In this document: positions 41,259 to 49,880 of the stretch, one piece after another
How positions within the stretch are numbered: position 1 is the stretch's first letter
How the letters are laid out: every line of letters begins with the position of its first letter
Assembly: GCF_000968375.1 (NCBI RefSeq)
Contig: NZ_CP009933.1
Location: 5,580,001 to 5,644,000 of the forward strand
DNA from: Clostridium scatologenes
GTDB lineage: Bacteria > Bacillota > Clostridia > Clostridiales > Clostridiaceae
Direction: 5' to 3'
Length of the DNA stretch: 64,000 nt
The notes under the pieces: model-generated
Database searches by the model: none
What the model saw: only the letters and a program-made list of their open reading frames with translations
What the model was told of the DNA's origin: nothing
Program-made: the position numbers and the translations under genes

Positions 41259-42503
41259 TTGGAGATTCAAAAGGTAGATGTTGAAAAGCTTAATCCAGCT
41301 AAATATAATCCAAGAAAGGATTTAAAACCAGGAGATCCTGAATATGAAAAACTTAAAAGATCAATTGAAACCTTTGGATATGTAGAACCTGTAATTTGGA
41401 ATAAGAAAACAGGAAATATTGTGGGAGGACATCAAAGGTTTAAAGTTTTAAAACATGAGGGTGCGAAGGAAATAGAATGTGTTGTTGTTGATATAAGTCT
41501 AGATGAAGAGAAGGCTTTAAATGTAGCTCTTAACAAAGTAAGTGGAGAATGGGATATGCCAAAGTTAGCTGATATTTTAGAAGAGCTTGATAAATCTATG
41601 TTTGATATTTCTCTTACAGGTTTTGATGTTGCTGAAATAGAAGATTTATTTTCAAAGGTTCATGATAAAGAAATTAGAGATGATGATTTTGATGCAGATA
41701 AAGCTCTTGAAGAAATAAAAGAACCTGTAACAAAACTTGGAGATGTATGGCTGCTTGGAAAGCACAGATTAATTTGTGGGGATAGCACTAAGCCTTCCGA
41801 TGTTGAAAAACTTATGGATGGGAAGAAAGCAAATTTATGTGTTACTGATCCACCGTACAACGTAAACTATTCAGCAGGAAAAGAAAATGAAAGAGTTATT
41901 AAAAATGACAGCATGGATGATAAAAGTTTTCATGAATTTTTATTAGCCGCTTTTAAAAATATATATACGGTACTTGATGACGGTGCAGGAGCTTATATTT
42001 TTCATGCTGATACAGAAGGGTTAAATTTTAGAAAGGCTTTTAAAGAAGCTGGTTTTCATCTTTCAAGTGTATGTGTTTGGGTAAAGCAGTCATTGGTTTT
42101 AGGAAGAAGTGATTACCAGTTTCAACATGAACCTGTGCTCTATGGTTGGAAACCTACAGGAAGGCATAGATGGTATTCCGATAGAAAGCAGACTACTGTA
42201 TGGAATTTTGATAGACCAACAAAAAGTCCGGATCATCCAACAATGAAGCCGGTACCACTTATGGCTTACCCGATTCAAAATAGTAGTATGACAAATTGTA
42301 TAGTATTCGAACCCTTTGGTGGAAGTGGTTCTACATTGATTGCCTGTGAGCAGACGGGTAGAATATGTTATGCAGTAGAACTTGATGAAAAATATTGTGA
42401 CGTTATTGTTAAAAGATATATAGAAACTGCTGGAGATGAAGGAGTTTTTCTAATTAGAGATGGAGAGAAAATACCTTACAAAGATGTATTAAAAGTTGAA
42501 TAA
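41259..42503 (+). CDS. ParB-like plus DNA methylase (N4/N6 MTase) fusion
   Basis: This 414-residue two-domain phage protein has an N-terminal ParB/Srx-type domain (residues about 1-100, NPRKDLKPGDPEY and GGHQRFKVLK). It is followed by a beta-class methyltransferase with catalytic VTDPPYNVNYSAG near 192 and AdoMet motif FEPFGGSGSTLIACE near 353. Such enzymes modify phage DNA against host restriction. TTG 41259 has GGAAGGTG before it; the longer frame starting at 41214 lacks a ribosome site. It may protect the phage from site-specific nucleases such as those encoded at 20-24 kb. Confidence 0.9.
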   Translation: MEIQKVDVEKLNPAKYNPRKDLKPGDPEYEKLKRSIETFGYVEPVIWNKKTGNIVGGHQRFKVLKHEGAKEIECVVVDISLDEEKALNVALNKVSGEWDMPKLADILEELDKSMFDISLTGFDVAEIEDLFSKVHDKEIRDDDFDADKALEEIKEPVTKLGDVWLLGKHRLICGDSTKPSDVEKLMDGKKANLCVTDPPYNVNYSAGKENERVIKNDSMDDKSFHEFLLAAFKNIYTVLDDGAGAYIFHADTEGLNFRKAFKEAGFHLSSVCVWVKQSLVLGRSDYQFQHEPVLYGWKPTGRHRWYSDRKQTTVWNFDRPTKSPDHPTMKPVPLMAYPIQNSSMTNCIVFEPFGGSGSTLIACEQTGRICYAVELDEKYCDVIVKRYIETAGDEGVFLIRDGEKIPYKDVLKVE

Positions 42504-42517
42504 AGCCCTTGCTATTA

Positions 42518-42557
42518 CTGTGTTTTAGAGTGATATATAGTATAACAAAAAAACACA
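42518..42557 (+). promoter_or_regulatory. Duplicated phage leader, copy 1
   Basis: CTGTGTTTTAGAGTGATATAT begins at 42518 and is followed by AGTATAACAAAAAAACACAC. It is nearly identical to the leader at 43066. TTGCTA at 42509 and GATATA at 42532 are 17 nt apart, so the conserved block probably contains a promoter spacer and -10 region. Confidence 0.55.
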
Positions 42558-42571
42558 CGGAGGGAAAGAAA

Positions 42572-42883
42572 ATGAGAGCATTATTTGGAAGAAAGGTTTT
42601 AAATTTAAAGGAACTTAAGGAGCTTACAAAAGAAGCTAAAAAGGATGGAATGAAAGGAACAGCTTATGAAGTTATAAAAGAGATTGAATTAAATGATGAA
42701 GAATTTAAAGAATTTGCAAAAGATTTTTGCAAGGACCAACCTTGGATAACAAAAGAATATGGGGGCTGCAATTCAAAAGGAGAATTAAGATGCATAAGAG
42801 TTAAAAATACAAAAACAAATAAAAGTATTTTAGTAGATTCGGAAGGATATACATATCCAAGATACACAGCACTAGAAAAATAA
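42572..42883 (+). CDS. Phage protein, DUF6329-like
   Basis: This protein of 103 residues starts MRALFGRKVLNLKELKELT and continues through an acidic helix to CIRVKNTKTNKSILVDSEGY. I associate this pattern with DUF6329 family proteins in clostridial prophages and mobile elements; function unknown. I use ATG 42572, six bases after GGAGGG, and reject the longer frame from 42509, which has no ribosome site. It has its own copy of a duplicated leader and a terminator behind it. Confidence 0.78.
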   Translation: MRALFGRKVLNLKELKELTKEAKKDGMKGTAYEVIKEIELNDEEFKEFAKDFCKDQPWITKEYGGCNSKGELRCIRVKNTKTNKSILVDSEGYTYPRYTALEK

Positions 42884-42905
42884 AAAGCCTGAAAGGGCTT
42901 TTTTT
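42882..42905. terminator. Bidirectional terminator
   Basis: A 9-bp stem (42882-42890 with 42895-42903) with a GAAA loop and T/A runs on both sides. It serves the DUF6329-like gene and, on the minus strand, the small peptide ending at 42904. Confidence 0.85.
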
Positions 42906-42996
42906 AGTTGATAAATTTAACTGCTGCTAATGTAAAAATTATAATTGTTGAAATAGTTAAAAGAGTATGTATTCTTATAAAACTTGATTTTTTCAT
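42904..42996 (-). CDS. Small membrane peptide (30 aa), antisense in the phage region
   Basis: On the minus strand, ATG 42996 follows a GGCGGTG ribosome site and encodes 30 residues: a basic start (KKSSFIRIH), one membrane helix and a short polar end. The stop codon lies directly before a terminator hairpin with a T run on this strand, which supports it as a real transcription unit. Short single-helix peptides like this are sometimes type I toxins or regulatory membrane peptides. The role is unknown. Confidence 0.55.
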   Translation of the reverse strand: MKKSSFIRIHTLLTISTIIIFTLAAVKFIN

Positions 42997-43065
42997 TGAT
43001 ATCACCGCCTTGGTACTCATATTAGCCTTTAAAGAAAATAAACCTTTATAAATAACTTGATATAT

Positions 43066-43104
43066 CTGTGCTTTAGAGTGATATATGTAATAACAAAAAA
43101 GTAC
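43066..43104 (+). promoter_or_regulatory. Duplicated phage leader, copy 2
   Basis: CTGTGCTTTAGAGTGATATAT begins at 43066, one change from copy 1 at 42518, and is followed by a similar GTAATAACAAAAAAGTAC. TTGATA at 43057 has the same distance to the GATATA box as in copy 1. Confidence 0.55.
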
Positions 43105-43118
43105 AGGAGGTAATTAAT

Positions 43119-43826
43119 TTGAATAGAAAAGAAACTGTAAAAATATTAGGTGAGTATTTTGGAGTGAAACCCGAATATATGGGAGTGCCAAGTTTTGCAT
43201 ACCAAATAGAAACGCTAAAAGGAATTATAACTATCGATAAAGATAGTAAAATTAAAAACTCAGAAGGTGCTGAAGTAGAACTTGAAGAATTGTTAAATGA
43301 TTTTCAAGAAGAAAGTGTAAAAGCAGAGGCTGAGCATTCAGAAATGATATTTTCAATGGCTGGGCATACAGGGATTACCTTAAGAAATTTAATAAATATG
43401 ATAAGCAGCAAGCAGACTCTTATAAAAAAGGCATTAGCAATTGAAACGGATATTGTTACAGGAGAATTTGTAGATGGTATAAACAATGTAAAGATTGTAA
43501 GCATCGAAGATTTTAAAACTGCAGCTTTGGATATAGGATTAGAAAATTGTCCGGGTATTAATTTTGATTTTGAAAAAGGTGTTTTACAATTTGAATTTAT
43601 AAAAGGTCTTGAGAATGCTGAAATTGCTACTCAATTTGCTGAAGAACTTAATGAAAGTGCAAGGAAGATTAAATATTCGTCACCAAAGGAAACACAAACG
43701 GATAATGAAAAGTATACCTTTAGAACTTGGCTTTTAAGGCTTGGATTTATAGGAGATAGGTATAAAGAGGCAAGACATGAATTGACTAAGAACTTAAAAG
43801 GAAACAGTGCATTTAGAAAAAAGTAA
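43119..43826 (+). CDS. Phage/mobile-element 'virulence-related' family protein, function unknown
   Basis: This protein of 235 residues starts NRKETVKILGEYFGVKPEYMGVPSF and has FEKGVLQFEF near residue 149. Proteins of this type are often labelled virulence-related in clostridial and ruminococcal mobile elements without proof of function. The C-terminal tail is basic. TTG 43119 is seven bases after CAGGAGGT. It is transcribed from the second copy of the duplicated leader and ends before a hairpin shared with a convergent gene. Confidence 0.75.
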   Translation: MNRKETVKILGEYFGVKPEYMGVPSFAYQIETLKGIITIDKDSKIKNSEGAEVELEELLNDFQEESVKAEAEHSEMIFSMAGHTGITLRNLINMISSKQTLIKKALAIETDIVTGEFVDGINNVKIVSIEDFKTAALDIGLENCPGINFDFEKGVLQFEFIKGLENAEIATQFAEELNESARKIKYSSPKETQTDNEKYTFRTWLLRLGFIGDRYKEARHELTKNLKGNSAFRKK

Positions 43827-43850
43827 TAGGAAATGATCCTATTACTTTTT
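43823..43850. terminator. Terminator between convergent genes
   Basis: An 8-bp perfect stem (43823-43830 with 43838-43845) with T residues after and A residues before. It lies between the 43119 gene and the minus-strand RHH gene. Confidence 0.85.
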
Positions 43851-43860
43851 AATTACTAGA

Positions 43861-44229
43861 TTAATTATCAGTAAGTTTTTTATAAATTGCAAGGTTTGCT
43901 GAATTTTTTCCAACAAATCTAATGCGTGATTGTAAATTAAATTGATTTTTTTCATATGCTTGAAAAAATAGTCTGCCAGTTGATATGTGACTACCAGGTG
44001 TAGAATTCTTCCAATCACTAGGAGAGAATAAATCCTTAATTGAGAAAACATCATCTGTTTTTTTTGAAGGTAGTTTATCGAGGACTTTACCAACCGTTAA
44101 TATTTCGTCAATATAGCTAGGTAGTGATTGTGATATAAGATAATCCGTTACTGTCAAATTTTTAGCATCTGCGAATTCTTGAAGTTTTTTTAATGTACCA
44201 TCTGAAACTCTTAAAGTAATTTGAGGCAT
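43861..44229 (-). CDS. RHH/Arc-type regulator with DUF1413 domain
   Basis: This protein of 122 residues has a ribbon-helix-helix start (PQITLRVSDGTLKKLQEFAD, residues about 2-22). A DUF1413-like C-terminus (about 62-120: FSIKDLFSPSDWKNSTPG, GRLFFQAYE, FVGKNSANLAIYKKL) follows. DUF1413 also occurs in small toxin-antitoxin-like or plasmid proteins. It runs against the phage late operon from a perfect promoter with an adjoining dyad, so it is probably autorepressed and expressed in the lysogen. ATG 44229 follows AAGGATG; the longer frame has no ribosome site. Confidence 0.82.
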   Translation of the reverse strand: MPQITLRVSDGTLKKLQEFADAKNLTVTDYLISQSLPSYIDEILTVGKVLDKLPSKKTDDVFSIKDLFSPSDWKNSTPGSHISTGRLFFQAYEKNQFNLQSRIRFVGKNSANLAIYKKLTDN

Positions 44230-44246
44230 AATTATCATCCTTTCAA

Positions 44247-44316
44247 TAATGTAATTGCATAGTATGACATTCATAGTATGTAATTACATTATATTAAATA
44301 AAAAATAAAATGTCAA
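44247..44316 (-). promoter_or_regulatory. Consensus promoter and operator of the RHH gene
   Basis: On the minus strand TTGACA (complement of 44311-44316), 17 nt, TATAAT (complement of 44288-44293) form a perfect promoter. TAATGTAATT 44247-44256 and AATTACATTA 44282-44291 are inverted arms, and CATAGTATG occurs twice between them (44258, 44272). Such dyads with direct repeats fit cooperative binding by ribbon-helix-helix proteins. Confidence 0.85.
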
Positions 44317-44347
44317 TAATTAATTAAAAAATTAGGAGGTGAAACCC

Positions 44348-44818
44348 ATGGCGACAAGAGGAAGAAAACCAAAGCCAACAGCTCTAAAAGTTCTTGAAGG
44401 AAATCCAGGAAAAAGACCATTAAATATAAATGAACCAAAACCCGAAAAGAAAGCTCCAAAATGTCCGTCATGGCTTGAACCAGAAGCTAAAAAAGAATGG
44501 AGAAGGATGACAAAGACATTAGAAAGAATAGGTGTACTTACAAAAGTGGATGCAGCTGCTTTTTCCGGATACTGCCAGGCTTATGCAAGGTGGAAGGAAG
44601 CAGAAGAATTTTTAACAAAACATGGTACTATTTTTAAAACACCATCAGGATATATTCAACAGGTACCGCAGGTTTCCATTGCTCAAACCTATCTTAAAAT
44701 TATGAAAGACTTTTGCTCTGAATTTGGATTAACACCATCATCTCGTACTAGGATTAGGGTAGGTACAGAAACAGGTAAAACTGATGATCCTATGGAAGAC
44801 ATTCTGAGGATGGTGTAA
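44348..44818 (+). CDS. Terminase small subunit, P27 family
   Basis: This protein of 156 residues starts with the P27 signature ATRGRKPKPTALKVLEGNPG followed by KRPLNINEP. WLEPEAKKEWRRMTKTLERIG follows near residue 39. The small subunit recognises phage DNA and guides the large subunit to the packaging site. ATG 44348 is chosen, eight bases after TAGGAGG; a GTG at 44339 overlaps that site. It starts the late structural operon and is separated from the large subunit by two bases. Confidence 0.95.
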   Translation: MATRGRKPKPTALKVLEGNPGKRPLNINEPKPEKKAPKCPSWLEPEAKKEWRRMTKTLERIGVLTKVDAAAFSGYCQAYARWKEAEEFLTKHGTIFKTPSGYIQQVPQVSIAQTYLKIMKDFCSEFGLTPSSRTRIRVGTETGKTDDPMEDILRMV

Positions 44819-44820
44819 AG

Positions 44821-46371
44821 ATGTTTGATGAAAAGAAGGCAGAAAAGGTAGCAAAGTTTATAAATAATTTAAGGCACACAAAAGGTGTATGGCATGGAGT
44901 CCCTTTTGATTTATTACCCTGGCAGGATAAAATTATAAGAGACATATTTGGAAATGTTAAAAAAAATGGGTTTAGGCAGTATAATACTGCATACGTAGAA
45001 ATTCCAAAGAAAAATGGAAAAAGTGAAATTGCTGCAGCTATAGCTCTTTATCTAACCTGTGCAGATAATGAATGGGGAGCTGAAGTTTATGGATGTGCTG
45101 CAGATAGGCAGCAGGCATCTATAGTTTTTGATGTGGCAGTAGATATGGTGGATCAATGTCCAGCACTTAAGAAAAGAATAAAGCCTGTAATATCTCAAAA
45201 GAGATTAGTGTATATGCCTCTTGGAAGCTTTTATCAAGTTTTATCTTCAGAGGCTTTTTCAAAACATGGACTTAATGTGCATGGAGTAATTTTTGATGAG
45301 CTTCATGCACAACCTAATAGGGAATTATATGATGTTATGACAAAGGGCAGTGGTGATGCAAGAATGCAGCCGCTGTTCTTTTTAATTACAACCGCTGGGA
45401 CAGATAGAAATTCTATATGTTATGAGGTACATCAAAAAGCAGAGGATATTTTAAGAGGTAAGAAAATTGATAAAACTTTTTATCCTGTCATATATGGAAT
45501 TAAAGATGAAGATGATTGGAGTTTAGAAGAAAATTGGTATAAGGCTAATCCTTCACTAGAACATACCATACCTATTGAAAAAGTTAGGGATGCTTTTAAT
45601 AGTGCAAAGGAAAATCCAGCTGAAGAAAATATATTTAGGCAGCTTAGGCTTAATCAATGGGTTAAGCAATCTGTAAGATGGATGCCTATGGATATTTGGA
45701 ATAAGTGTTCTTTTGAAGTTAATATTGAAAAACTTAAAGGTAGAGAATGTTATGGTGGCTTGGATCTTTCAAGTACGAATGATATTACTGCCTTTGTTTT
45801 AGTTTTTCCACCAATAGCTGAGGATGATAAATATTATGTTTTACCTTTCTTCTGGATACCAGAAGATAACTTAAAATTAAGAGTAAAAAGAGATCATGTT
45901 CCTTATGATGTATGGAAAAAGCAAGGGTTTCTTAAAACTACAGAAGGCAATGTTATTCATTATGGTTTTATTGAAAATTTTATAGATGAACTTGGAACAC
46001 AATTCAATATAAAAGAAATAGCCTTTGATAGGTGGGGAGCAGTTCAGATGGTTCAAAATTTAGATGGACTAGGATTTAATGTAATTCCTTTTGGACAAGG
46101 CTATAAAGATATGAGTCCACCAACAAAGGAACTTATGAAAATTACTTTAGAACAAAAAATAGCTCATGGAGGTCATCCGGTTTTAAGTTGGATGATGGAT
46201 AACATATTTGTAAGAACAGATCCAGCTGGAAATATAAAGCCGGATAAAGAAAAGTCCACTGAAAAAATAGATGGAGCTGTTGCATTAATAATGGCTCTTG
46301 ATAGAGCAATAAGACATGAAAACAAAGAATCAGTTTATGAAAAAAGAGGAATGAGAAGTTTACTTGATTAG
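44821..46371 (+). CDS. Terminase large subunit
   Basis: This complete 516-residue terminase has ATPase Walker A PKKNGKSEIAAAIALY near residue 61, Walker B GVIFDELHAQPN near 155, the coupling motif FLITTAGTD near 188 and a nuclease start YGGLDLSSTNDIT near 312. It cuts concatemeric DNA and pumps it into the prohead. The order P27 small subunit, large subunit, portal, protease and capsid is classic HK97-type. Confidence 0.97.
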   Translation: MFDEKKAEKVAKFINNLRHTKGVWHGVPFDLLPWQDKIIRDIFGNVKKNGFRQYNTAYVEIPKKNGKSEIAAAIALYLTCADNEWGAEVYGCAADRQQASIVFDVAVDMVDQCPALKKRIKPVISQKRLVYMPLGSFYQVLSSEAFSKHGLNVHGVIFDELHAQPNRELYDVMTKGSGDARMQPLFFLITTAGTDRNSICYEVHQKAEDILRGKKIDKTFYPVIYGIKDEDDWSLEENWYKANPSLEHTIPIEKVRDAFNSAKENPAEENIFRQLRLNQWVKQSVRWMPMDIWNKCSFEVNIEKLKGRECYGGLDLSSTNDITAFVLVFPPIAEDDKYYVLPFFWIPEDNLKLRVKRDHVPYDVWKKQGFLKTTEGNVIHYGFIENFIDELGTQFNIKEIAFDRWGAVQMVQNLDGLGFNVIPFGQGYKDMSPPTKELMKITLEQKIAHGGHPVLSWMMDNIFVRTDPAGNIKPDKEKSTEKIDGAVALIMALDRAIRHENKESVYEKRGMRSLLD

Positions 46372-46382
46372 GAAGTGATGTT

Positions 46383-47663
46383 TTGAAATTTATTGATAGA
46401 TGTAAGCTTTTTCTTACTCCACAAAATGCATTATTTGAAGTCCTGCAGAAATATTCTCAGGATTTTTTAGCTGGTGAAGATGTTCCTACAGCAGAAAATA
46501 CAACTATAGATGCTAATACAGCTATGAGTTTTACAGCGGTTTTTGCTTGTAACAGGGTACTTTCAGAAACTCTTGCTAGTTGCCCTATATTTTTATATGA
46601 GAAAGACAGTAAAGGTAATAGAGTTCAAGTTACAGATGCTCCAGAATATCAGTTGATGCATTATATACCAAATCCAGAAATGACACCGGGGCAGTTTAAA
46701 GAAACAGGAATGAGTAATATGAACTTAGGTGGAAACTTTATAGCTCAAAAGGTATTTAATCTTCATGGTGATTTGTTAGAGCTTAGACCTATTTTATGGA
46801 ATAGAGTAAGGATTGATATAGATAAAGACACAGGAAGACTTCTTTACTTTATTGATGGTAAAACTGAGGCAAAGACAAGAGATGAAATACTACATATACC
46901 GGGGTTAACTTTGGATGGTTATATAGGAGTAACACCTCTAACTTATGCGGCATTAACTATTGATATTGGATTATCCCAAGACAAATTTGAAAGAAACTTT
47001 TATCTTAATAGGGCATCGACAAGTGGAATATTCCAGTATCCTAACGAGCTAGGAGACGAAGCTTTTAAGAGATTAAAAAAGGACATAAAGAAAAATTATA
47101 CAGGTCTGCAAAATGCAGGAGTGCCTATGATACTTGAGGGTGGTGGTCAATTTAAAGAAGTTACTATGAAACTTACTGATGCACAGTTTTTAGAATCCAA
47201 GAGATTTAGGATAGAAGATGTATGTAGAATATTTAGAATACCACTTCATTTGGTACAAGATTTAACAAGATCAACCAATAATAACATAGAACACCAAAGT
47301 CTTGAATTTATTGTTTATACAATGCTTCCTTGGTTTAAAAGATGGGAAGAAAATTTGAATTTGCAGCTGCTTTCAAATGAATCAAAAAGAAAAAATAGAT
47401 ATTTCGAGTTTAAGGTAGATGCACTTTTAAGAGGAGATGCACAGACTAGAGCTTCAGCTTATGCACATGGCAGACAATGGGGATGGCTTAGTGTAAATGA
47501 TATAAGAAGGCTTGAAAATATGGACCCAATTCCAAATGGAGATATATATTTGCAACCTCTAAATATGAGTGAAGCAGGTGCTATTAATACAGAAAATAAA
47601 AATAAGGAATTGGCAGAGCAAATATATGAAATGATTTCAAAAGGTGGTGAGAAACATGAGTAA
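46383..47663 (+). CDS. Phage portal protein, HK97 family
   Basis: This portal protein of 426 residues has LAGEDVPTAENTTIDANTAM near the start, then the family blocks SCPIFLYEKDSKGN, LGGNFIAQK, and a later IFRIPLHLVQDLTRSTNNN. Twelve copies form the DNA entry ring of the capsid. TTG 46383 follows GGAAGTG. Its 3' end overlaps the protease gene by 8 nt, which couples the two. Confidence 0.95.
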   Translation: MKFIDRCKLFLTPQNALFEVLQKYSQDFLAGEDVPTAENTTIDANTAMSFTAVFACNRVLSETLASCPIFLYEKDSKGNRVQVTDAPEYQLMHYIPNPEMTPGQFKETGMSNMNLGGNFIAQKVFNLHGDLLELRPILWNRVRIDIDKDTGRLLYFIDGKTEAKTRDEILHIPGLTLDGYIGVTPLTYAALTIDIGLSQDKFERNFYLNRASTSGIFQYPNELGDEAFKRLKKDIKKNYTGLQNAGVPMILEGGGQFKEVTMKLTDAQFLESKRFRIEDVCRIFRIPLHLVQDLTRSTNNNIEHQSLEFIVYTMLPWFKRWEENLNLQLLSNESKRKNRYFEFKVDALLRGDAQTRASAYAHGRQWGWLSVNDIRRLENMDPIPNGDIYLQPLNMSEAGAINTENKNKELAEQIYEMISKGGEKHE

Positions 47664-48495
47664 AGGTAAGAAGTTCTGGACATTTAATGCAAAAGAAAAT
47701 AGTGATGAAGGAGAGCTCCTTTTATATGGAGATATAAGTGATTCTACTTGGTGGGGAGATGAAGTCACACCTAAAAATTTTAAAACAGAATTAGATTCAC
47801 TTGGTGATATTAAAACCTTAAATGTTTATATAAATAGCGGTGGTGGTGATGTGTTTGCAGGACAAGCAATATATTCAATGCTAAAAAGGCATAGTGCAAC
47901 AGTTAATGTTTATGTGGATGGACTTGCAGCAAGTATAGCTTCAATAATTGCTATGGCAGGAGATAATGTTAAAATGCCTAAAAATGCAATGCTTATGGTG
48001 CACAATCCTTGGTCTTTTGGTATGGGTAATGCAAATGATTTTAGAAAATTAGCTGATGATTTAGATAAAGTAAGAGAAAGTATGATTTCAGTATATGAAG
48101 ATAAAACAGGAATGGACAAAGAAAGTATAGTTGAACTGCTGGATGCAGAAACATGGATGACAGCGGAGGAAGCATTAGAATTTGGTTTTGCAGATGAAAT
48201 TGAAGAAGAAAAACAAGTAGCAGCTTCGTTGAATAATATAATATTTGCTATTAATGGATTAAAGGTTGATATTACTAAATATAAAAATCTTCAAATAAAT
48301 AAAATTCAATTTAAAGAGCCAATTCCAAGTGAAAATAAAATTAATAAAATTAAAGAACAGCCTGCTGATATGGCAGAACCTAAAGAAAAGATTATAGATG
48401 ATAATAAAATCACAGTAGAAAAGGCTGAAAAGCAAGTTCCCATAGATTTATACAAAAAACTAAATGAAATTCATGAGAGGAGATTTAGTATATGA
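47656..48495 (+). CDS. ClpP-type head maturation protease
   Basis: This 279-residue phage ClpP-like protease has NVYINSGGGDVFAGQAIYSM near residue 56, catalytic serine in GLAASIASIIAMAG near 90, histidine in MVHNPW near 113 and a later aspartate-containing helix. It trims the capsid protein during head maturation. ATG 47656 is chosen, behind GGTGGTGAG; the GTG at 47644 lies within that ribosome site. A long lysine-rich tail (about 215-279) is probably a linker to the capsid. It overlaps the capsid start by 4 nt. Confidence 0.93.
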   Translation: MSKGKKFWTFNAKENSDEGELLLYGDISDSTWWGDEVTPKNFKTELDSLGDIKTLNVYINSGGGDVFAGQAIYSMLKRHSATVNVYVDGLAASIASIIAMAGDNVKMPKNAMLMVHNPWSFGMGNANDFRKLADDLDKVRESMISVYEDKTGMDKESIVELLDAETWMTAEEALEFGFADEIEEEKQVAASLNNIIFAINGLKVDITKYKNLQINKIQFKEPIPSENKINKIKEQPADMAEPKEKIIDDNKITVEKAEKQVPIDLYKKLNEIHERRFSI

Positions 48496-49775
48496 ATTTA
48501 AAAGAAATATTGAAACAAAAACTTGATTCACAAGCAGCTATAGTAAAAGGTGCAATTGATTCAGCAAGAGCAATGACTGAAGAAGAGCAGAAGTTATATG
48601 ATGATTTAGAGGTAGAAATTAAAAATCTGGAAAAAACAATAGAAGCAGAAGACAAGCTAAAAGAAAGAGAAAAACTTAATAAGACACCGGTCAATGAGCC
48701 TATATATGCTAAGCCTAAAGATCCTAATGAAAAGAAATGGAATGGCGGTATGGGGGAATTCCTTCAAGCAGTAGCAAAGGCATCTTCACCTGGTGGAATA
48801 ATGGATAATAGGCTCATATATCAAAATTCAGCATCAGGATTGAATGAAAGTGTAAGTTCAGAAGGCGGCTTTATGCTGGAAAATGATTTTATACAGGATA
48901 TGTTTGATGTTATGATGTCCGAAAGTCAGGTTGCAAACAGAATAAGGATGATTCCAATTGGCGCAAATACAAATAGACTGAGAACTCTTGGTATTGATGA
49001 AACTAGCAGAGCTAATGGAAGCAGATGGGGCGGTGTTCAAGCTTACTGGATAGCTGAAGCAGAAACTGTTACAAAGTCAAAGCCTAAGTTTAGAGAAATA
49101 GATATGGCACTTCAGAAATTACTGGCACTTTGTTATGTTACAGATGATTTACTTCAGGATGCAACGGCACTTGAAGCCATAGTAAAGCAAGCATATGCAG
49201 ATGAAATGAGTTTTAAGATTGATGATGCAATTATTAATGGAAGTGGCGTTGGAATGCCGCTTGGAGTATTAAATTCAGATGCACTTGTAACTGTAGCAAA
49301 AGAAAAAGATCAAGTTGCAGGGACTATAAAGTATGAAAATATACTTAAAATGTGGAGTTCAGTGCCTGCAAGGCTTAGAGCAAATGCTGTGTGGTACATT
49401 AATCAAGAAATAGAACCACAACTTTATACTATGGCACTTAATATAGGAACAGGAGGAGCACCTGTATTCTTACCTTCTGGAGGAGCTTCAAGTTCACAGT
49501 ACAGCACTCTTTTAAATAGACCAATAATTCCTATAGAGCAGTGTTCTCCATTAGGTAAAAAGGGAGATATTATACTTACAGATCCTACGCAGTATATTGG
49601 AATAGATAAAAAAGCACCAACAGCAGATGTGTCAATACATGTAAGATTTTTGTATGATGAGCAAGTGTTTAGATTTATTTATAAATTCAATGGTGCTCCA
49701 TATAGAAGTAAACCTATTATGCCTTATAAGGGAGCGAATGCCTTAAGCCCATTTGTGACTTTGACTGATAGATAG
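48492..49775 (+). CDS. Major capsid protein, HK97 family
   Basis: This capsid precursor has 427 residues. An N-terminal coiled scaffold-like (delta) region occupies residues about 1-100 (LEVEIKNLEKTIEAEDKLKE), and the HK97 fold begins near SGLNESVSSEGGFMLEND (about 116). The later blocks MSFKIDDAIINGSGVGMPLG and KKGDIILTDPTQYIG are typical. The delta region is removed by the upstream protease. The ATGA overlap with the protease stop couples the two. The gene is complete and shows no odd features. Confidence 0.96.
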   Translation: MNLKEILKQKLDSQAAIVKGAIDSARAMTEEEQKLYDDLEVEIKNLEKTIEAEDKLKEREKLNKTPVNEPIYAKPKDPNEKKWNGGMGEFLQAVAKASSPGGIMDNRLIYQNSASGLNESVSSEGGFMLENDFIQDMFDVMMSESQVANRIRMIPIGANTNRLRTLGIDETSRANGSRWGGVQAYWIAEAETVTKSKPKFREIDMALQKLLALCYVTDDLLQDATALEAIVKQAYADEMSFKIDDAIINGSGVGMPLGVLNSDALVTVAKEKDQVAGTIKYENILKMWSSVPARLRANAVWYINQEIEPQLYTMALNIGTGGAPVFLPSGGASSSQYSTLLNRPIIPIEQCSPLGKKGDIILTDPTQYIGIDKKAPTADVSIHVRFLYDEQVFRFIYKFNGAPYRSKPIMPYKGANALSPFVTLTDR

Positions 49776-49831
49776 AATTTGAAATCTTTTATACGCCAAA
49801 TAGGTTAAAAGTGCCAGTCAGTAGTAATCTT

Positions 49832-49840
49832 TGGTATAAT
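49832..49840 (+). promoter_or_regulatory. Extended -10 promoter inside the head operon
   Basis: TG-G-TATAAT at 49832-49840 lies 40 nt before the GTG of the next gene, right after the capsid gene. It suggests that the gene is expressed independently of the late promoter. Confidence 0.5.
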
Positions 49841-49880
49841 ATTCACAAATGCAATTATGATTTATTGAGAGGTGTTACAA

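Noticed and set aside
43861..44274. Minus-strand gene as a BrnA-type antitoxin with a nearby toxin
   Set aside because: The RHH start is similar in kind, but no BrnT-like or other toxin gene lies next to it, and the C-terminus fits DUF1413.
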